Shown: in pieces, positions 27,487 through 38,374 of the stretch
How the letters are laid out: the number at the start of each line of letters is the position of its first letter
Position numbering within the stretch: the stretch's first letter is position 1
Translations under genes and position numbers: made by a program
Notes under the pieces: model-generated
What the model saw: the letters and a program-made list of their open reading frames with translations, nothing else
Database searches by the model: none
Told to the model about the DNA's origin: nothing
NCBI RefSeq assembly: GCF_004342485.1
Contig: NZ_SMBU01000002.1
Coordinates: 124,001 to 188,000, forward strand
Source: Roseateles saccharophilus
GTDB taxonomy: Bacteria > Pseudomonadota > Gammaproteobacteria > Burkholderiales > Burkholderiaceae_C
Length of the DNA stretch: 64,000 nt
Direction of reading: 5' to 3'

Positions 27487-29409
27487 TCAGCCGGGCATGA
27501 AGTGGACCTGGACCGCGATCAGCACGCCATCCTTGACCGAGCCCTTGATCTCGACCTTGGCGCCGTTGGCCAGCTTGCTCGCATCACCGTCGATGAACTT
27601 CACCGTGGAGCCCGAAGCGTCGACCTTCTGGCTGCCCACCTTGAAGTCGGCGGCGCTGTTGAAGTCGCCGATCAGGCCGCCGAGGTAGACGTAGTCGTTG
27701 CCGCTGGCATCCTGCTCGGGCTTCTCCAGCTCGATGGCGAGGGCCGTCAGCGTCACGTTGCCGGCGCTGCCGCTGACCGTGGCCCTGATGCTCAGGCGCG
27801 AGCCATTGACCAGGTCGGCCAGCTTGGTGCCGGTCGGCTGCAGCTGCGTGTTCGGCGTGATCTGCACCGTGTAGCTGCCGATCTGCAGGCTGGTGCTGGT
27901 CACGTTGAAGGCCACGCCGGAGAAGCCGATGGTCTTGCTGACGCCGGTGGTGTTGACTACCGTCACGCTGGTGGCCGTGAAGACGCCGCTGGCGGCCGAG
28001 TAGCTGCCCTCGACGCTGACCGTCACGCCGGCCGCGAGGTTGGCCAGGGACTTGCCGTCCGGGGCGATCTTGGTCGTGTCGCTCCACTGCACCGTCGTGC
28101 CCAGCACCGTGAAGGTCTTGGCCGTCGCGTCGACCGCGGTGATGGCGCCGGCCAGGTGCTGCGGCTTGTCGGCCGGCGGCGGCTGCACGGCGATGTCGGT
28201 CGCCTTCACGCCGCTGGACGTCAGCTGGCCCGTCACCGTGACCCAGGCACCGGTGCCGAGGTCGGCGGCGCTGCCCTTGCTGAACGTGGCTGCGCTGCCG
28301 TCCACTGCAGTGCCGCGCAGCGTGAAGTTGGCCAGCGACACATAGTCGGTGATCTGGCCGACCAGCAGGGCCTTGATGGCGGTGTCGTTCTTCAGCACCT
28401 TGATCCAGTCGGCCTTCATCGCGCCGCTGCTCAGCGTGCCATGGGCCAGGGCCTGGGCGCCGTTGACGATGTCGCCGGCTACCGTGCCGTCCTTCAGCGT
28501 GGCGGCGCTGGCATCGACGACGACGTCACCCACGCGCAGGCTGGCCAGGCTCTGGAAGTCGCTGATCGGGCCGCCGACGGTGGTGTCACCCGAGTCGGGC
28601 AGCTTCTTGGCCCTGACCTCGACGGCGCTGGCCACCAGCACCGTCTTGCCGCCGCTCGCGGCCGGCGCGTTGGCCGACACGACGCTGACCGGTTTGCCGT
28701 TCTCGATGACGGCGCCGTCGGGCAGGACCTTGGCCTTGCTGTAGTCGACGGTGACCGTGGTGTTGCCGGTCAGGCCGAAGGTCTTGGCCGTCGTGTCCAG
28801 GCCCTGCACGGCGCCGCTGATGCGGAACAGCTCGGTGCCGTCCTTGAGCCTGCGCTCGATGCGAGTGGCCGTGATGCTGCCGTCGCTGGCCACCGTGCCG
28901 CTGACCTTGACGAGGTCGCCCAGGGCCAGCTGCGACAGGGCGGAGAAGCCTTCGAAAACCGTGGGCAGCTGGCCCGTCGTCGTGATCTTGATGGTCTGGC
29001 CGAAGACCGTCAGCGTGCCGGCCGTGGTGTCCACCGCGCCAATGGTGCCGAGCAGGGCGAAGTTCACGAGTAGGTTCTGCAGCGCGCCGTCCTTCAGCGT
29101 GGCCTGCACCTGCATGCCGGTGTGCAGGTCGCCGAGCGTCGCGGCCGTCTGCACATCGGGCTGGTTGGAGAAGGCGACCTTGGCCAGGCTGTCGTCGTAG
29201 CGCACGCCGTTGATGACGACGCTGCCGAAGCCCGTGATCGTGCCGTTGACGACGCCGGTGATGCCGGCGCTGGGCGGCGCCGTCGCCGGCGATTGGGAAG
29301 CGGTGTCTCCTGCTGCAGCGCCGCCGCCGCAGGCGACCAGTACCGCGGCGCTGAGTGCGCAGCTCAGGGCGCACAGGCCCCACTGCAGATGTTGCTTGAG
29401 TTGTTTCAT
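27487..29409 (-). CDS. Lipoprotein of tandem DUF5666-like repeats
   Basis: 640 residues with a lipoprotein signal (lipobox LVAC, Cys27), then a Ser/Ala/Pro linker and about eight repeats of 60-75 residues. Each repeat opens with a G-x-I/V-x strand (GTITGFGSVVINGVRY, GTIGAVDTTAGTLTVFG, GAITAVDATAKTFTVLG, GLIGDFNSAADFKVG) and closes with G..V.V.G....G...A, the DUF5666 OB-like beta pattern. It contains no Cys after the lipobox and is rich in Thr, Ser, Ala and Val. It should be an extended periplasmic or surface beta protein. Function is unknown. It is not in an operon with its neighbours. Confidence 0.85.
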   Translation of the reverse strand: MKQLKQHLQWGLCALSCALSAAVLVACGGGAAAGDTASQSPATAPPSAGITGVVNGTITGFGSVVINGVRYDDSLAKVAFSNQPDVQTAATLGDLHTGMQVQATLKDGALQNLLVNFALLGTIGAVDTTAGTLTVFGQTIKITTTGQLPTVFEGFSALSQLALGDLVKVSGTVASDGSITATRIERRLKDGTELFRISGAVQGLDTTAKTFGLTGNTTVTVDYSKAKVLPDGAVIENGKPVSVVSANAPAASGGKTVLVASAVEVRAKKLPDSGDTTVGGPISDFQSLASLRVGDVVVDASAATLKDGTVAGDIVNGAQALAHGTLSSGAMKADWIKVLKNDTAIKALLVGQITDYVSLANFTLRGTAVDGSAATFSKGSAADLGTGAWVTVTGQLTSSGVKATDIAVQPPPADKPQHLAGAITAVDATAKTFTVLGTTVQWSDTTKIAPDGKSLANLAAGVTVSVEGSYSAASGVFTATSVTVVNTTGVSKTIGFSGVAFNVTSTSLQIGSYTVQITPNTQLQPTGTKLADLVNGSRLSIRATVSGSAGNVTLTALAIELEKPEQDASGNDYVYLGGLIGDFNSAADFKVGSQKVDASGSTVKFIDGDASKLANGAKVEIKGSVKDGVLIAVQVHFMPG

Positions 29410-29784
29410 TGGACTGCCTTTGACGTCGGGGCCGCGTGCGGACCCTGGTTGTCGATGAATGCGGATGCCCTCGTGAACCCGCGAGGGCAGTCTGCCGAGC
29501 GCGCCTGTTCGTCGGCTGTCGAGCTGTGTCGAGTTGTTGCGGGTGAGGGGTGTCGCCTGTGCCTAAAGTCACGGATCGCCGCGGGTGCTCGACAAGCGGC
29601 AGGCCTCGCCGAACGAGCGGCGGGAGGCCTGGTTTCCGTCCGTCGTTCTCCGGTTGCCGCTCGTCTTTTGGCGCCACGGTGAGGGGGCTCAGTAGAATCC
29701 CGGGCTTCCGCACATCGCCTCCCGACCGGAGGCGGTGCGTCTCGAGAACCGCGCGCCCCTGCCGCGCCCAGCCTCCCGGATTCC
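29410..29784. other. 375-bp divergent intergenic region before purL
   Basis: No gene is supported here. It holds the 5' regions of the DUF5666 lipoprotein (minus) and purL (plus), a GCCCTCG/CGAGGGC hairpin at 29467-29488, and a -10-like TAGAAT at 29693-29698 about 87 bp before purL. No recognisable purine riboswitch aptamer or PurR-type operator was seen. Confidence 0.5.
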
Positions 29785-32700
29785 ATGGCCCTGACCTCGC
29801 ATCTGACCCATTTCGAGGGCGGCAACGCCCTTTCCGATTTTCGTGCCCAGGCCCTGCTGGCCCGGCTGCAAGAGGTCAGCGCCCGCATCACCGGCATCAG
29901 TGCCCGCGCGGTCCACTGGGTCTGGACGGATGCACCGCTGCAAGCCGGCACGCGCGAGCGCTTCGCCGCGCTGCTGACCTATGGCGAGCCGGCCGTGGCC
30001 GGCGCCGAGGGCGACCTCGTCATCGTCACGCCGCGTTTCGGCACCGTCAGCCCCTGGGCCTCCAAGGCGACCGACATCGCCCGCAACTGCGGCCTCGCGC
30101 TCAAGCGCGTGGAACGCGTCGTCGAGTACCGCATCGCGACCAGGAGCGGCCTGCTCGGCGGCGCCAAGCCGCTGACCGCCGACGAGCTCGATGCCTGCGC
30201 TGCGCTGCTGCACGACCGCATGACCGAGTCGGTCTGCTTCAGGCGCGAGGACACGGCCCACCTGTTCGACGAGCGCACGGCCGAGCCGCTGGCGCATGTC
30301 GATGTGCTGGGCGCCGGCCGCGCCGCGCTGGAAAAGGCCAACGTCGAGTTCGGCCTGGCGCTGTCGGCCGACGAGATTGACTATCTCGAGACCAACTTCA
30401 AGAAGCTGGGCCGCAACCCCAGCGACGTCGAGCTGATGATGTTCGCGCAGGCCAACAGCGAGCACTGCCGGCACAAGATCTTCAACGCGAGCTTCGTCGT
30501 GGACGGTGAGGCCCAGCCGCTCAGCCTGTTCGGCATGATCCGCAACACCGAGAAGCTGCATCCGCAGCACACGGTCATCGCCTATTCGGACAACGCGGCC
30601 GTGATGGACGGCCACGCCATCGAGCGCTGGATGCCGGCGCCCCGGCCCGGCGCCGAGTACAAGGCCAGCGCCGAGCAGGCCCAGGTGCTGATGAAGGTGG
30701 AGACGCACAACCACCCGACGGCCATCTCGCCCCACCCGGGCGCCTCCACCGGCGCCGGCGGCGAGATCCGCGACGAGGGCGCCACCGGCCGCGGCTCCAA
30801 GCCCAAGGCGGGGCTTACGGGCTTCTCGGTGTCCAACCTGCACCTGCCGGGCCTCTCCGAGCCCTGGGAGCAGAACCCCGTCGGCAAGCCAGCCCACATT
30901 GCCTCTGCGCTGCAGATCATGATCGACGGCCCGCTGGGCGGCGCGGCCTTCAACAACGAGTTCGGCCGGCCGAATCTGGCGGGCTATTTCCGCGTCTTCG
31001 AGCAGAGCGTCGCCGGCCTGCGTCGCGGCTATCACAAGCCCATCATGATCGCGGGCGGCCTGGGCACCATCCGCTCGGACCTGACGAAGAAGATAGCGTT
31101 CCCGGCCGGCACGCTGCTGATCCAGCTCGGCGGCCCCGGCATGCGCATCGGCATGGGCGGCGGTGCGGCCTCGTCGATGGCGGCGGGCACGAACACGGCC
31201 GACCTGGACTTCGACTCCGTGCAGCGCGGCAACCCCGAGATCGAGCGCCGCGCGCAGGAGGTCATCAACCACTGCTGGGGCCTCGGCGCCGAGAACCCGG
31301 TGCTGGCCATCCACGACGTCGGCGCGGGCGGCATCTCCAACGCCTTCCCCGAGCTGGTCAACGACGCCGGCCGCGGCGCGCGCTTCGACCTGCGCAAGGT
31401 GCCGCTGGAGGAGTCCGGTCTCGCCCCGAAGGAAATCTGGTGCAACGAGAGCCAGGAGCGCTATGTGCTGGCCATCGCGCCGCAGAGCCTGGAGCAGTTC
31501 AAGGCCTTCTGCGAGCGTGAGCGCTGCCCCTTCGCCGTCGTCGGCGTGACGACCGAGGAGCGCGAGCTCAGGCTTGTCGACGAGCTGGCCGGCGACGACC
31601 ACCCCATCGACATGCCGATGGACGTGCTGCTCGGCAAGCCGCCCAAGATGACGCGCGACGTGCAGCGCGTGGCCCGCAGCGGCGGCGCGCTGGACCTGAC
31701 CGGTGTGGATCTGGGCAAGGCCGCCTTCGACGTGCTGCGCCACCCGACCGTGGCCAGCAAGCGCTTCCTCGTCACCATCGGCGACCGCACCGTCGGCGGC
31801 CTCAACCACCGCGACCAGATGGTCGGCCCCTGGCAGCTGCCGGTGGCGGACTGCGCCGTCACGCTGGCCGACTTCAAGGGCTTCGCCGGCGAGGCGATGA
31901 GCATGGGCGAGCGCACGCCGCTGGCGTCCGTGAACGCCCCCGCCTCGGGCCGGATGGCCGTGGCCGAGGCCATCACCAACCTGCTGGCCGCGCCCGTCGA
32001 GCTCTCCCGCGTGAAGCTCAGCGCCAACTGGATGGCTGCCTGCGGCGAGGCCGGCGAGGATGCCGCGCTGTTCGACACGGTGAAGGCCGTGGGCATGGAG
32101 CTGTGCCCTGCGCTGGGCGTGTCCATCCCGGTCGGCAAGGATTCGCTGTCGATGCGCACCAAGTGGGATGACAAGCAGGTCACCGCACCGGTGTCGCTGA
32201 TCGTCTCGGCCTTCGCCAGCATTGCCGACGTGCGCGGCACGCTGACGCCCGAGTGGCAGCGTGAGGACTCCTGCGCCATCCTCATCGACCTGGGCCAGGG
32301 CCGGCACCGCCTGGCCGGCTCCATCCTGGCGCAGACGCTGAACCAGTTCGGCAGCGACGTGCCGGACCTGGACGACCCGCAGCTGCTGGTCGCGCTGGTC
32401 AACGCGATCACCGAGCTGCGCGCCGCGGGCATGCTGCTGGCCTACCACGACCGTTCGGACGGCGGCCTGTGGGCGGCGGCCTGCGAGATGGCCTTTGCCG
32501 GCCAGACCGGCCTGAGCCTGAACGTCGACATGCTGGTCACCGAGGGCGACGGCATCGGCGACAGCCGCGCCGACATGGGCGACTCCAAGAACTGGGCCAC
32601 CCAGGTCAGCGCCCGCCGCGAGGAGCTGACGCTGCGCGCGCTGTTCGCCGAGGAGTTGGGCGCACTGATCCAGGTGCGTGCGGCTGATCGTGACGCCGTC

Positions 32701-33747
32701 ATGCAGGTGCTGCGCGCGCATGGCCTGTCCAAACATTCCCACGTCGTCGCCAAGCCCAATGCGGCGCGGCAGATGGAGGTCTGGCGCGATGCGAAGAAGG
32801 TCTTCGGTGCCGACCTGACGGCCCTGCAGCAGACCTGGGACGAGGTGAGCTGGCGCATCGCCCGGCTGCGGGACAACCCGGCCGGCGCCGATGCCGAGCA
32901 CGCCGCGGCCGGCAGGGCCGACGACCCGGGCCTGCATGTGCACCTGAGCTTCACGCCCGAGGCGCCCTTCGTCAGCACTGGCGCGCGGCCCAAGGTCGCC
33001 ATCCTGCGCGAGCAGGGCGTCAACTCGCATGTCGAGATGGCCTATGCGATGTCGCTGGGCGGCTTCGACAGCTTCGACGTGCACATGAGCGACCTGCAGT
33101 CGGGCGCGGTCAAGCTGGACGGCTTCGCGGCCTTCGTCGCCTGCGGCGGCTTCAGCTACGGCGACACCCTGGGCGCCGGCGAGGGCTGGGCGCGCAGCAT
33201 CATGTTCAACCCGGTGCTGACCGAGCAGTTCCGCGCCTTCTTCTCGCGCCCTGACACGCTGGCCCTGGGCGTCTGCAATGGCTGCCAGATGCTGGCCGCG
33301 CTCGCGCCCATCATCCCGGGCGCCGAGGCTTGGCCGCGCTTCACGCGCAACCAGAGCGAGCAGTACGAGGCGCGGCTGGCGCTGGTCGAGGTGCTGGAAT
33401 CGCCGAGCCTGTTCTTCCAGGGCATGGCCGGCAGCCGCCTGCCCATCGCCGTCGCCCACGGCGAGGGTTTTGCGAACTTTGCCCGCCAGGGCGATGCGGC
33501 CAAGGTCATCAGGGCTATGCGCTATGTCGACAACCATGGCCAGGCGACCGAGGCCTACCCGTTCAACCCGAACGGCAGCCCGGGCGGCCTGACCAGCGTG
33601 ACGACGCCGGACGGCCGCTTCACGGCGCTGATGCCCCACCCGGAGCGCGTCTTCCGCAATGTGCTGATGAGCTGGACCTCGGGCGACAAGAGCGCCCACA
33701 GCCCCTGGCTGCGGATGTTCCAGAACGCGCGCAAGGCGCTCGGCTGA
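29785..33747 (+). CDS. purL: Phosphoribosylformylglycinamidine synthase (large form)
   Basis: Fourth step of purine synthesis, turning FGAR into FGAM with glutamine and ATP. The 1320-residue single chain is the proteobacterial fused form: N-terminal PurS-like part (about 1-150), linker, two AIRS-like halves, and a C-terminal class I glutaminase with C1164 (GVCNGCQML), H1285 and E1287 (PHPERVF). [19 protein letters not shown]-like and GGAASSM segments mark the ATP site. A terminator follows 20 bp after the stop. Confidence 0.97.
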   Translation: MALTSHLTHFEGGNALSDFRAQALLARLQEVSARITGISARAVHWVWTDAPLQAGTRERFAALLTYGEPAVAGAEGDLVIVTPRFGTVSPWASKATDIARNCGLALKRVERVVEYRIATRSGLLGGAKPLTADELDACAALLHDRMTESVCFRREDTAHLFDERTAEPLAHVDVLGAGRAALEKANVEFGLALSADEIDYLETNFKKLGRNPSDVELMMFAQANSEHCRHKIFNASFVVDGEAQPLSLFGMIRNTEKLHPQHTVIAYSDNAAVMDGHAIERWMPAPRPGAEYKASAEQAQVLMKVETHNHPTAISPHPGASTGAGGEIRDEGATGRGSKPKAGLTGFSVSNLHLPGLSEPWEQNPVGKPAHIASALQIMIDGPLGGAAFNNEFGRPNLAGYFRVFEQSVAGLRRGYHKPIMIAGGLGTIRSDLTKKIAFPAGTLLIQLGGPGMRIGMGGGAASSMAAGTNTADLDFDSVQRGNPEIERRAQEVINHCWGLGAENPVLAIHDVGAGGISNAFPELVNDAGRGARFDLRKVPLEESGLAPKEIWCNESQERYVLAIAPQSLEQFKAFCERERCPFAVVGVTTEERELRLVDELAGDDHPIDMPMDVLLGKPPKMTRDVQRVARSGGALDLTGVDLGKAAFDVLRHPTVASKRFLVTIGDRTVGGLNHRDQMVGPWQLPVADCAVTLADFKGFAGEAMSMGERTPLASVNAPASGRMAVAEAITNLLAAPVELSRVKLSANWMAACGEAGEDAALFDTVKAVGMELCPALGVSIPVGKDSLSMRTKWDDKQVTAPVSLIVSAFASIADVRGTLTPEWQREDSCAILIDLGQGRHRLAGSILAQTLNQFGSDVPDLDDPQLLVALVNAITELRAAGMLLAYHDRSDGGLWAAACEMAFAGQTGLSLNVDMLVTEGDGIGDSRADMGDSKNWATQVSARREELTLRALFAEELGALIQVRAADRDAVMQVLRAHGLSKHSHVVAKPNAARQMEVWRDAKKVFGADLTALQQTWDEVSWRIARLRDNPAGADAEHAAAGRADDPGLHVHLSFTPEAPFVSTGARPKVAILREQGVNSHVEMAYAMSLGGFDSFDVHMSDLQSGAVKLDGFAAFVACGGFSYGDTLGAGEGWARSIMFNPVLTEQFRAFFSRPDTLALGVCNGCQMLAALAPIIPGAEAWPRFTRNQSEQYEARLALVEVLESPSLFFQGMAGSRLPIAVAHGEGFANFARQGDAAKVIRAMRYVDNHGQATEAYPFNPNGSPGGLTSVTTPDGRFTALMPHPERVFRNVLMSWTSGDKSAHSPWLRMFQNARKALG

Positions 33748-33766
33748 AAGCGTTCGGCCCAAAACA

Positions 33767-33789
33767 AAGGCGGGCCCTCGGGCCCGCCT
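33767..33789 (+). terminator. Terminator after purL, probably bidirectional
   Basis: Perfect 10-bp stem AAGGCGGGCC/GGCCCGCCTT with a 3-nt loop, between purL and the convergent MFS gene. A/T runs at the ends are short. Confidence 0.75.
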
Positions 33790-33813
33790 TGTCGTTGGTG
33801 CGCGACGTGCGCT

Positions 33814-35145
33814 TCAGTCCTGAACCACCGCTGCCGCCTGCAGCTTCTTGTTGACCCGCAGCGCCATCAGCGTGCCGACCACGCCGGACAGCAGGTAAAG
33901 GCTCAGCGACACCAGGCCGAAGCGCGAGGACAGGAAGAGGGCGACGACGGGCGCGAAGGCCGCGCCCAGCAGCCAGGCCATGTCGGCCGTCAGCGCCGCG
34001 CCGGTGTAGCGGAAGTGGGGCAGGAAGTTGGACGTCACCGAGCCGGCCGCCTGGCCATAGGACAGCCCCAGCAGCACGAAGCCGACCAGGATGAAGGCCG
34101 CCTGGCCCGGCTTGCCGCCGCCCAGCATCACCGGCGCGAACAGCGCGAACACGCCGATGGCCACGGCCAGCGTGCCCAGGTAGCTGCGCCGGCCGATCTT
34201 GTCGGCGATCAGGCCCGACATCGGCATCGCGGCCGCGCCGAAGAAGGCGCCGAGCAGCTCCATCTTCATGAAGTCCTCGATGCCCTGGTCGCCGTAGAGC
34301 GCGATCCAGGACAACGGGAACACCGTCACGAGGTGGAAAAGGGCGTAGCTGGCCAGCGCCGCGAAGGCGCCGACGACGATGTGGTGGCCCTGGGCCGGCA
34401 GCAGCTCGCGCAGGTTGGCCGGGTCGAGCTCATGCTCCTCCATGCGCTTCTCGTACTCGTGCGTGACCACGAGGCGCAGGCGTGCGAACAGCGCGACGAC
34501 GTTGATCGCGAAGGCCGTGTAGAACGGGAAGCGCCAGCCCCAGGACAGGAAGTCCGCAGGCGCAAGGCTGCTGAAGACGTACAGGAACACGCTGGACGCG
34601 ACGATGAAGCCCAGCGGCGCGCCGAGCTGCCCCAGCATCGCGTACCAGCCGCGGCGGTGCGGCGGCGCGTTCAGGGCCAGCAGCGAGGGCAGGCCGTCCC
34701 AGGAGCCGCCCAGCGCCAGGCCCTGGCCGACGCGGCACAGCGCCAACGCCCAGATCGCCGCTGAACCGGCCTCGGCATAGCCGGGCAGCAGGCCCATGCC
34801 GACCGTCGAGCAGCCAAGCAGGAAGAGGGCGGCGGTCAGCTTGGTCGAGCGGCCGAAATGACGCTGGATGGACATGCCGATCAGCGTGCCGACCGGGCGT
34901 ACGACGAAGGCCAGCGCGAAGATCAGGAACGCGTAGAGCGTGCCGGTCAGGCGGTCGGCGAAGGGGAAGAAGACCTGCGGGAAGACCAGCACCGAGGCGA
35001 TGCCGAAGACGAAGAAGTCGAAGTATTCCGACGCGCGGCCGATGACCACGCCGACGGCGATGTCACCAGGGGCCAGATCCTCGTCGGAACGGGCGGCCTT
35101 GGGGTTGGAATGGGGGGCGGAAAGGGTACTGCTAGCGAGTGCCAT
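33814..35145 (-). CDS. MFS transporter, metabolite:H+ symporter type
   Basis: Inner-membrane carrier of 443 residues, about 12 TM helices. The family loop after TM2 (MSIQRHFGRSTKLTAALFLLG) and SGLIADKIGRRSYLG after TM8 are the MHS/sugar-porter signatures. It begins with a cytosolic tail of about 30 residues and a YFDFFVFGIASVLVFPQVFF helix typical of dicarboxylate, shikimate and proline/betaine symporters. Start at 35145 has GGAG upstream; an in-frame ATG at 35202 would run through the dyad regulating cyoA. It is divergent from cyoABCD. Substrate unknown. Confidence 0.87.
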   Translation of the reverse strand: MALASSTLSAPHSNPKAARSDEDLAPGDIAVGVVIGRASEYFDFFVFGIASVLVFPQVFFPFADRLTGTLYAFLIFALAFVVRPVGTLIGMSIQRHFGRSTKLTAALFLLGCSTVGMGLLPGYAEAGSAAIWALALCRVGQGLALGGSWDGLPSLLALNAPPHRRGWYAMLGQLGAPLGFIVASSVFLYVFSSLAPADFLSWGWRFPFYTAFAINVVALFARLRLVVTHEYEKRMEEHELDPANLRELLPAQGHHIVVGAFAALASYALFHLVTVFPLSWIALYGDQGIEDFMKMELLGAFFGAAAMPMSGLIADKIGRRSYLGTLAVAIGVFALFAPVMLGGGKPGQAAFILVGFVLLGLSYGQAAGSVTSNFLPHFRYTGAALTADMAWLLGAAFAPVVALFLSSRFGLVSLSLYLLSGVVGTLMALRVNKKLQAAAVVQD

Positions 35146-35170
35146 GGTGGCTTGTCTCCGTCTGTACGTA

Positions 35171-35208
35171 GGACAAAATGTCCAATAGTTGATTTGGGTC
35201 AATCAACT
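35171..35208. promoter_or_regulatory. Two dyads in the MFS/cyoA divergent region
   Basis: AGTTGATT (35187-35194) and AATCAACT (35201-35208) form a perfect 8+8 bp dyad with a 6-bp centre. A second dyad GGACA-AAA-TGTCC occupies 35171-35183. They lie 52-90 bp before the cyoA ATG. The first contains TTGAT/ATCAA half-sites like FNR but at the wrong spacing (8 bp between them, not 4). Confidence 0.6.
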
Positions 35209-35260
35209 TACATTTCCGGCTGCCGTGCAAGATCGTTAACCCTCGCGCGCGTTTGTCCGG

Positions 35261-36352
35261 ATGTACCACAAACCTACCCTCCCGTCTCGCGTCATGGCCT
35301 GGGGCGCTGCCCTTGCCGCCAGCCTCGCGCTCAGTGGCTGCGACCTGCTCGTGATGAACCCCCATGGGGATATCGCCAAGCAGCAGGCCAGCCTCATCGT
35401 CACCTCCACGCTGCTGATGCTGCTGATCATCGTCCCGGTGATCGCGCTGACGCTGTACTTTGCCTACCGTTACCGGCAATCCAACACGGAGGCGACTTAT
35501 GCCCCCGAGTGGGACCATTCCACCCGTCTGGAACTGGTCATCTGGGGGGCGCCGCTGCTGATCATCATTGCGCTGGGCGCGATCACCTGGATCAGCACGC
35601 ACAAGCTGGATCCCTTCCGCCCGCTGGACCGCATCGCCGAGGACAAGCCCCTGGTCGCCGACGTGAAGCCGCTGGAGGTCTATGCGGTCGCGATGGACTG
35701 GAAATGGCTGTTCATCTATCCCGAGCAGGGCATCGCCCTCGTCAACGAGATGGCCGCGCCGGTGGATCGCCCGATCCACTTCCGCTTCACGTCCACCTCG
35801 GTCATGAACACCTTCTACGTGCCCGCCCTGGCCGGCATGATCTACGCGATGCCGGGCATGGAGACGCAGTTGAACGCGGTCATCAACAAGCCGGGCGTCT
35901 ATGAGGGCCTGTCGGCCCAGTACAGCGGCGCGGGCTTCTCGGGCATGCACTTCAAGTTCCACGGCCTGAGCGACGCGGAATTCGCGCACTGGGTCGAGGG
36001 CAACAAGGCCGGCGGCAACACGCTGACGCGCGCCGACTACCTCAAGCTCGAGCAGCCCAGCGCCAAGGAGCCCATCCGCCGCTTCGCCAGCGTGGAGCCG
36101 GGCCTGTGGAGCGCCATCGTCGACCGCTGCGTCGACGGCAAGAAGATGTGCACGAGCCAGATGATGGCCATCGACGCCGCCGGCGGTGCCGGCAAGGGCG
36201 GCGTGGCCGGCACGATGCGCAGCGCCTGGCGCGACCTCGACGGCGCCCGCCGCGAGCGCACCGTCGTCGCCGCGCTGTGCACGCCGGCGAATCCGCTGGG
36301 CCTGCCCGTCGAAACCGCCGAGGCCTCGCCGGCCGTGGCGCAGAAGAACTGA
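35261..36352 (+). CDS. cyoA: Ubiquinol oxidase (bo3-type) subunit II
   Basis: Quinol-oxidase subunit II, 363 residues, lipoprotein signal with lipobox ALSGC (Cys27), two TM helices (about 45-70, 88-110) and a periplasmic cupredoxin domain. The CuA ligand motif of cytochrome c oxidases is absent (QYSGAGFSGMHF lacks the Cys pair), which marks it as a quinol oxidase. The C-terminal COX-aromatic-rich extension (about 280-345) is present. First gene of cyoABCD-SURF1-regBA. Confidence 0.94.
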   Translation: MYHKPTLPSRVMAWGAALAASLALSGCDLLVMNPHGDIAKQQASLIVTSTLLMLLIIVPVIALTLYFAYRYRQSNTEATYAPEWDHSTRLELVIWGAPLLIIIALGAITWISTHKLDPFRPLDRIAEDKPLVADVKPLEVYAVAMDWKWLFIYPEQGIALVNEMAAPVDRPIHFRFTSTSVMNTFYVPALAGMIYAMPGMETQLNAVINKPGVYEGLSAQYSGAGFSGMHFKFHGLSDAEFAHWVEGNKAGGNTLTRADYLKLEQPSAKEPIRRFASVEPGLWSAIVDRCVDGKKMCTSQMMAIDAAGGAGKGGVAGTMRSAWRDLDGARRERTVVAALCTPANPLGLPVETAEASPAVAQKN

Positions 36353-36361
36353 GTCCGACCG

Positions 36362-38359
36362 ATGTCCGCTGAACAACTTCACCCCATCCTCGGCCGGCTG
36401 AGCTGGGACGCCATCCCCTACCACGAGCCCATCCTCGTCGCCACCTTCGGGGCCGTCGCCCTGGGTGGCCTCTTCGTGCTGGCCCTGTTGACCAAGTTCC
36501 GCCTCTGGGGCCCGCTGTGGCGCGACTGGGTCACCAGCATCGACCACAAGAAGATCGGCATCATGTACATCGTGCTCGGTGTCGTGATGCTGCTGCGCGG
36601 CTTTGCCGACGCCATCATGATGCGCGCCCACCAGGCCATGGCCTTCGGTGATAACGCCGGCTTCCTGCCGCCGCATCACTACGACCAGGTCTTCACGGCC
36701 CACGGCGTCATCATGATCTTCTTCGTCGCCATGCCGCTGGTGACGGGCTTCATGAACTACGTCGTGCCGCTGCAGATCGGCGCGCGCGACGTGGCCTTCC
36801 CCTTCCTGAACAACTTCAGCTTCTGGATGACCGCCGGTGGCGCTGTCCTCGTGATGCTGTCGCTGTTCATCGGCGAGTTCGCCAAGACCGGCTGGCTGGC
36901 CTATCCGCCGCTGTCGGGCCTGATGGCCAGCCCCGACGTGGGGGTGGACTACTACCTCTGGTCATTGCAGATCGCGGGTGTAGGCACGACGCTTTCGGGC
37001 ATCAACCTGATCGCGACCATCCTGAAGATGCGCGCGCCCGGCATGACCATGATGAAGATGCCCGTCTTCACGTGGACGTCGCTGTGCACCAACGTGCTGA
37101 TCGTCGCGACCTTCCCCGTGCTGGCCGGCGCGCTCGCGCTGCTGACGGCCGACCGGTATCTGGGCACCAACTTCTTCACGAACGACCTCGGCGGCAACGC
37201 CATGCTCTACGTGAACCTGATCTGGATCTGGGGCCACCCCGAGGTCTACATCCTGGTGCTGCCGGTGTTCGGCATCTTCTCGGAGGTCGTGTCCACCTAC
37301 AGCCGCAAGCGCCTGTTCGGCTACGCGTCCATGGTCTATGCGACGGTGGTCATCACCATCCTGTCCTACCTCGTGTGGCTGCACCACTTCTTCACGATGG
37401 GCTCGGGCGCCAGCGTGAACAGCTTCTTCGGCATCACGACGATGATCATCTCGATCCCGACGGGCGCGAAGATCTTCAACTGGCTGTTCACGATGTTCCG
37501 CGGCCGCATCAAGTTCGAGGTGCCGATGCTGTGGACCGTGGGCTTCATGGTCACCTTCGTCATCGGCGGCATGACCGGCGTGCTGCTGGCTGTGCCGGCG
37601 GCGGACTTCGTGCTGCACAACAGTCTGTTCCTGATTGCCCACTTCCACAACGTCATCATCGGCGGCGTGGTGTTCGGCGTGTTCGCCGGCATCAACTACT
37701 GGTTCCCCAAGGCCTTCGGCTTCCGCCTGGATGCCTTCTGGGGCAAGGTGTCGTTCTGGTGCTGGCTGATCGGCTTCTGGGTCGCGTTCACGCCGCTGTA
37801 CGTGCTGGGCCTGATGGGCATCACGCGCCGCGTCAGCCATTTCGACGACATGTCGCTGCAGCCCTACTTCATCGTTGCGGCCATCGGCGGCCTGATCATC
37901 GCCTGCGGCATCGGCGCTTTCCTTGTGCAGATCGGCGTCAGCATCTGGCGCCGCAAGGAGCTGGCCGACACCACCGGCGACATCTGGGAAGGCCGCACGC
38001 TGGAGTGGTCCACCTCCTCGCCGCCCCCCGACTACAACTTCGCGTTCACGCCCGTCGTGCACGAGCAGGACGCCTGGCACGACATGAAGCAGCGCGGCAT
38101 CCCGCGTCCGCTGCAGGACTTCGTCGCCATCCACATGCCCAAGAACACCGGTGCCGGCTTCGTCATCGGCATGCTGGCCACGGCCATGGGCTTCGCGCTG
38201 ATCTGGCATATGTGGCTGATCGCGGGCCTGGCCTTCGCGGCCACCGTCATCTCGGCCATCGTCCACACCTTCAACTACGACCGCGACTATCACATCCCGG
38301 CCGATGCCGTGACCCGCACCGAGGCCGAGCGCACCCGCGCGCTCGCATCGGCGGCCTGA
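36362..38359 (+). CDS. cyoB: Ubiquinol oxidase (bo3-type) subunit I
   Basis: Haem-copper catalytic subunit that reduces O2 to water and pumps protons, 665 residues with about 15 TM helices. Haem-ligand region [11 protein letters not shown] and the CuB/Tyr motif [12 protein letters not shown] are present, with the D-channel Glu as E294 (E286 in E. coli). The second CuB His pair lies in LHHFFT and the haem His ligands in [17 protein letters not shown]. Starts 9 bp after cyoA. Confidence 0.97.
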   Translation: MSAEQLHPILGRLSWDAIPYHEPILVATFGAVALGGLFVLALLTKFRLWGPLWRDWVTSIDHKKIGIMYIVLGVVMLLRGFADAIMMRAHQAMAFGDNAGFLPPHHYDQVFTAHGVIMIFFVAMPLVTGFMNYVVPLQIGARDVAFPFLNNFSFWMTAGGAVLVMLSLFIGEFAKTGWLAYPPLSGLMASPDVGVDYYLWSLQIAGVGTTLSGINLIATILKMRAPGMTMMKMPVFTWTSLCTNVLIVATFPVLAGALALLTADRYLGTNFFTNDLGGNAMLYVNLIWIWGHPEVYILVLPVFGIFSEVVSTYSRKRLFGYASMVYATVVITILSYLVWLHHFFTMGSGASVNSFFGITTMIISIPTGAKIFNWLFTMFRGRIKFEVPMLWTVGFMVTFVIGGMTGVLLAVPAADFVLHNSLFLIAHFHNVIIGGVVFGVFAGINYWFPKAFGFRLDAFWGKVSFWCWLIGFWVAFTPLYVLGLMGITRRVSHFDDMSLQPYFIVAAIGGLIIACGIGAFLVQIGVSIWRRKELADTTGDIWEGRTLEWSTSSPPPDYNFAFTPVVHEQDAWHDMKQRGIPRPLQDFVAIHMPKNTGAGFVIGMLATAMGFALIWHMWLIAGLAFAATVISAIVHTFNYDRDYHIPADAVTRTEAERTRALASAA

Positions 38360-38374
38360 CCGGGAGCGCATGAC

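Noticed and set aside
29689-33762. 1357-codon open frame antisense to purL
   Set aside because: Shadow of purL in high-GC sequence; its translation is His/Arg/Gly/Ala-rich without domains, while the plus strand has complete PurL motifs. Similar long antisense frames over czcA, mcm, the cyo genes and sdhA were rejected for the same reason.
35187-35208. FNR box upstream of cyoA
   Set aside because: FNR needs TTGAT-N4-ATCAA; here the half-sites are 8 bp apart.
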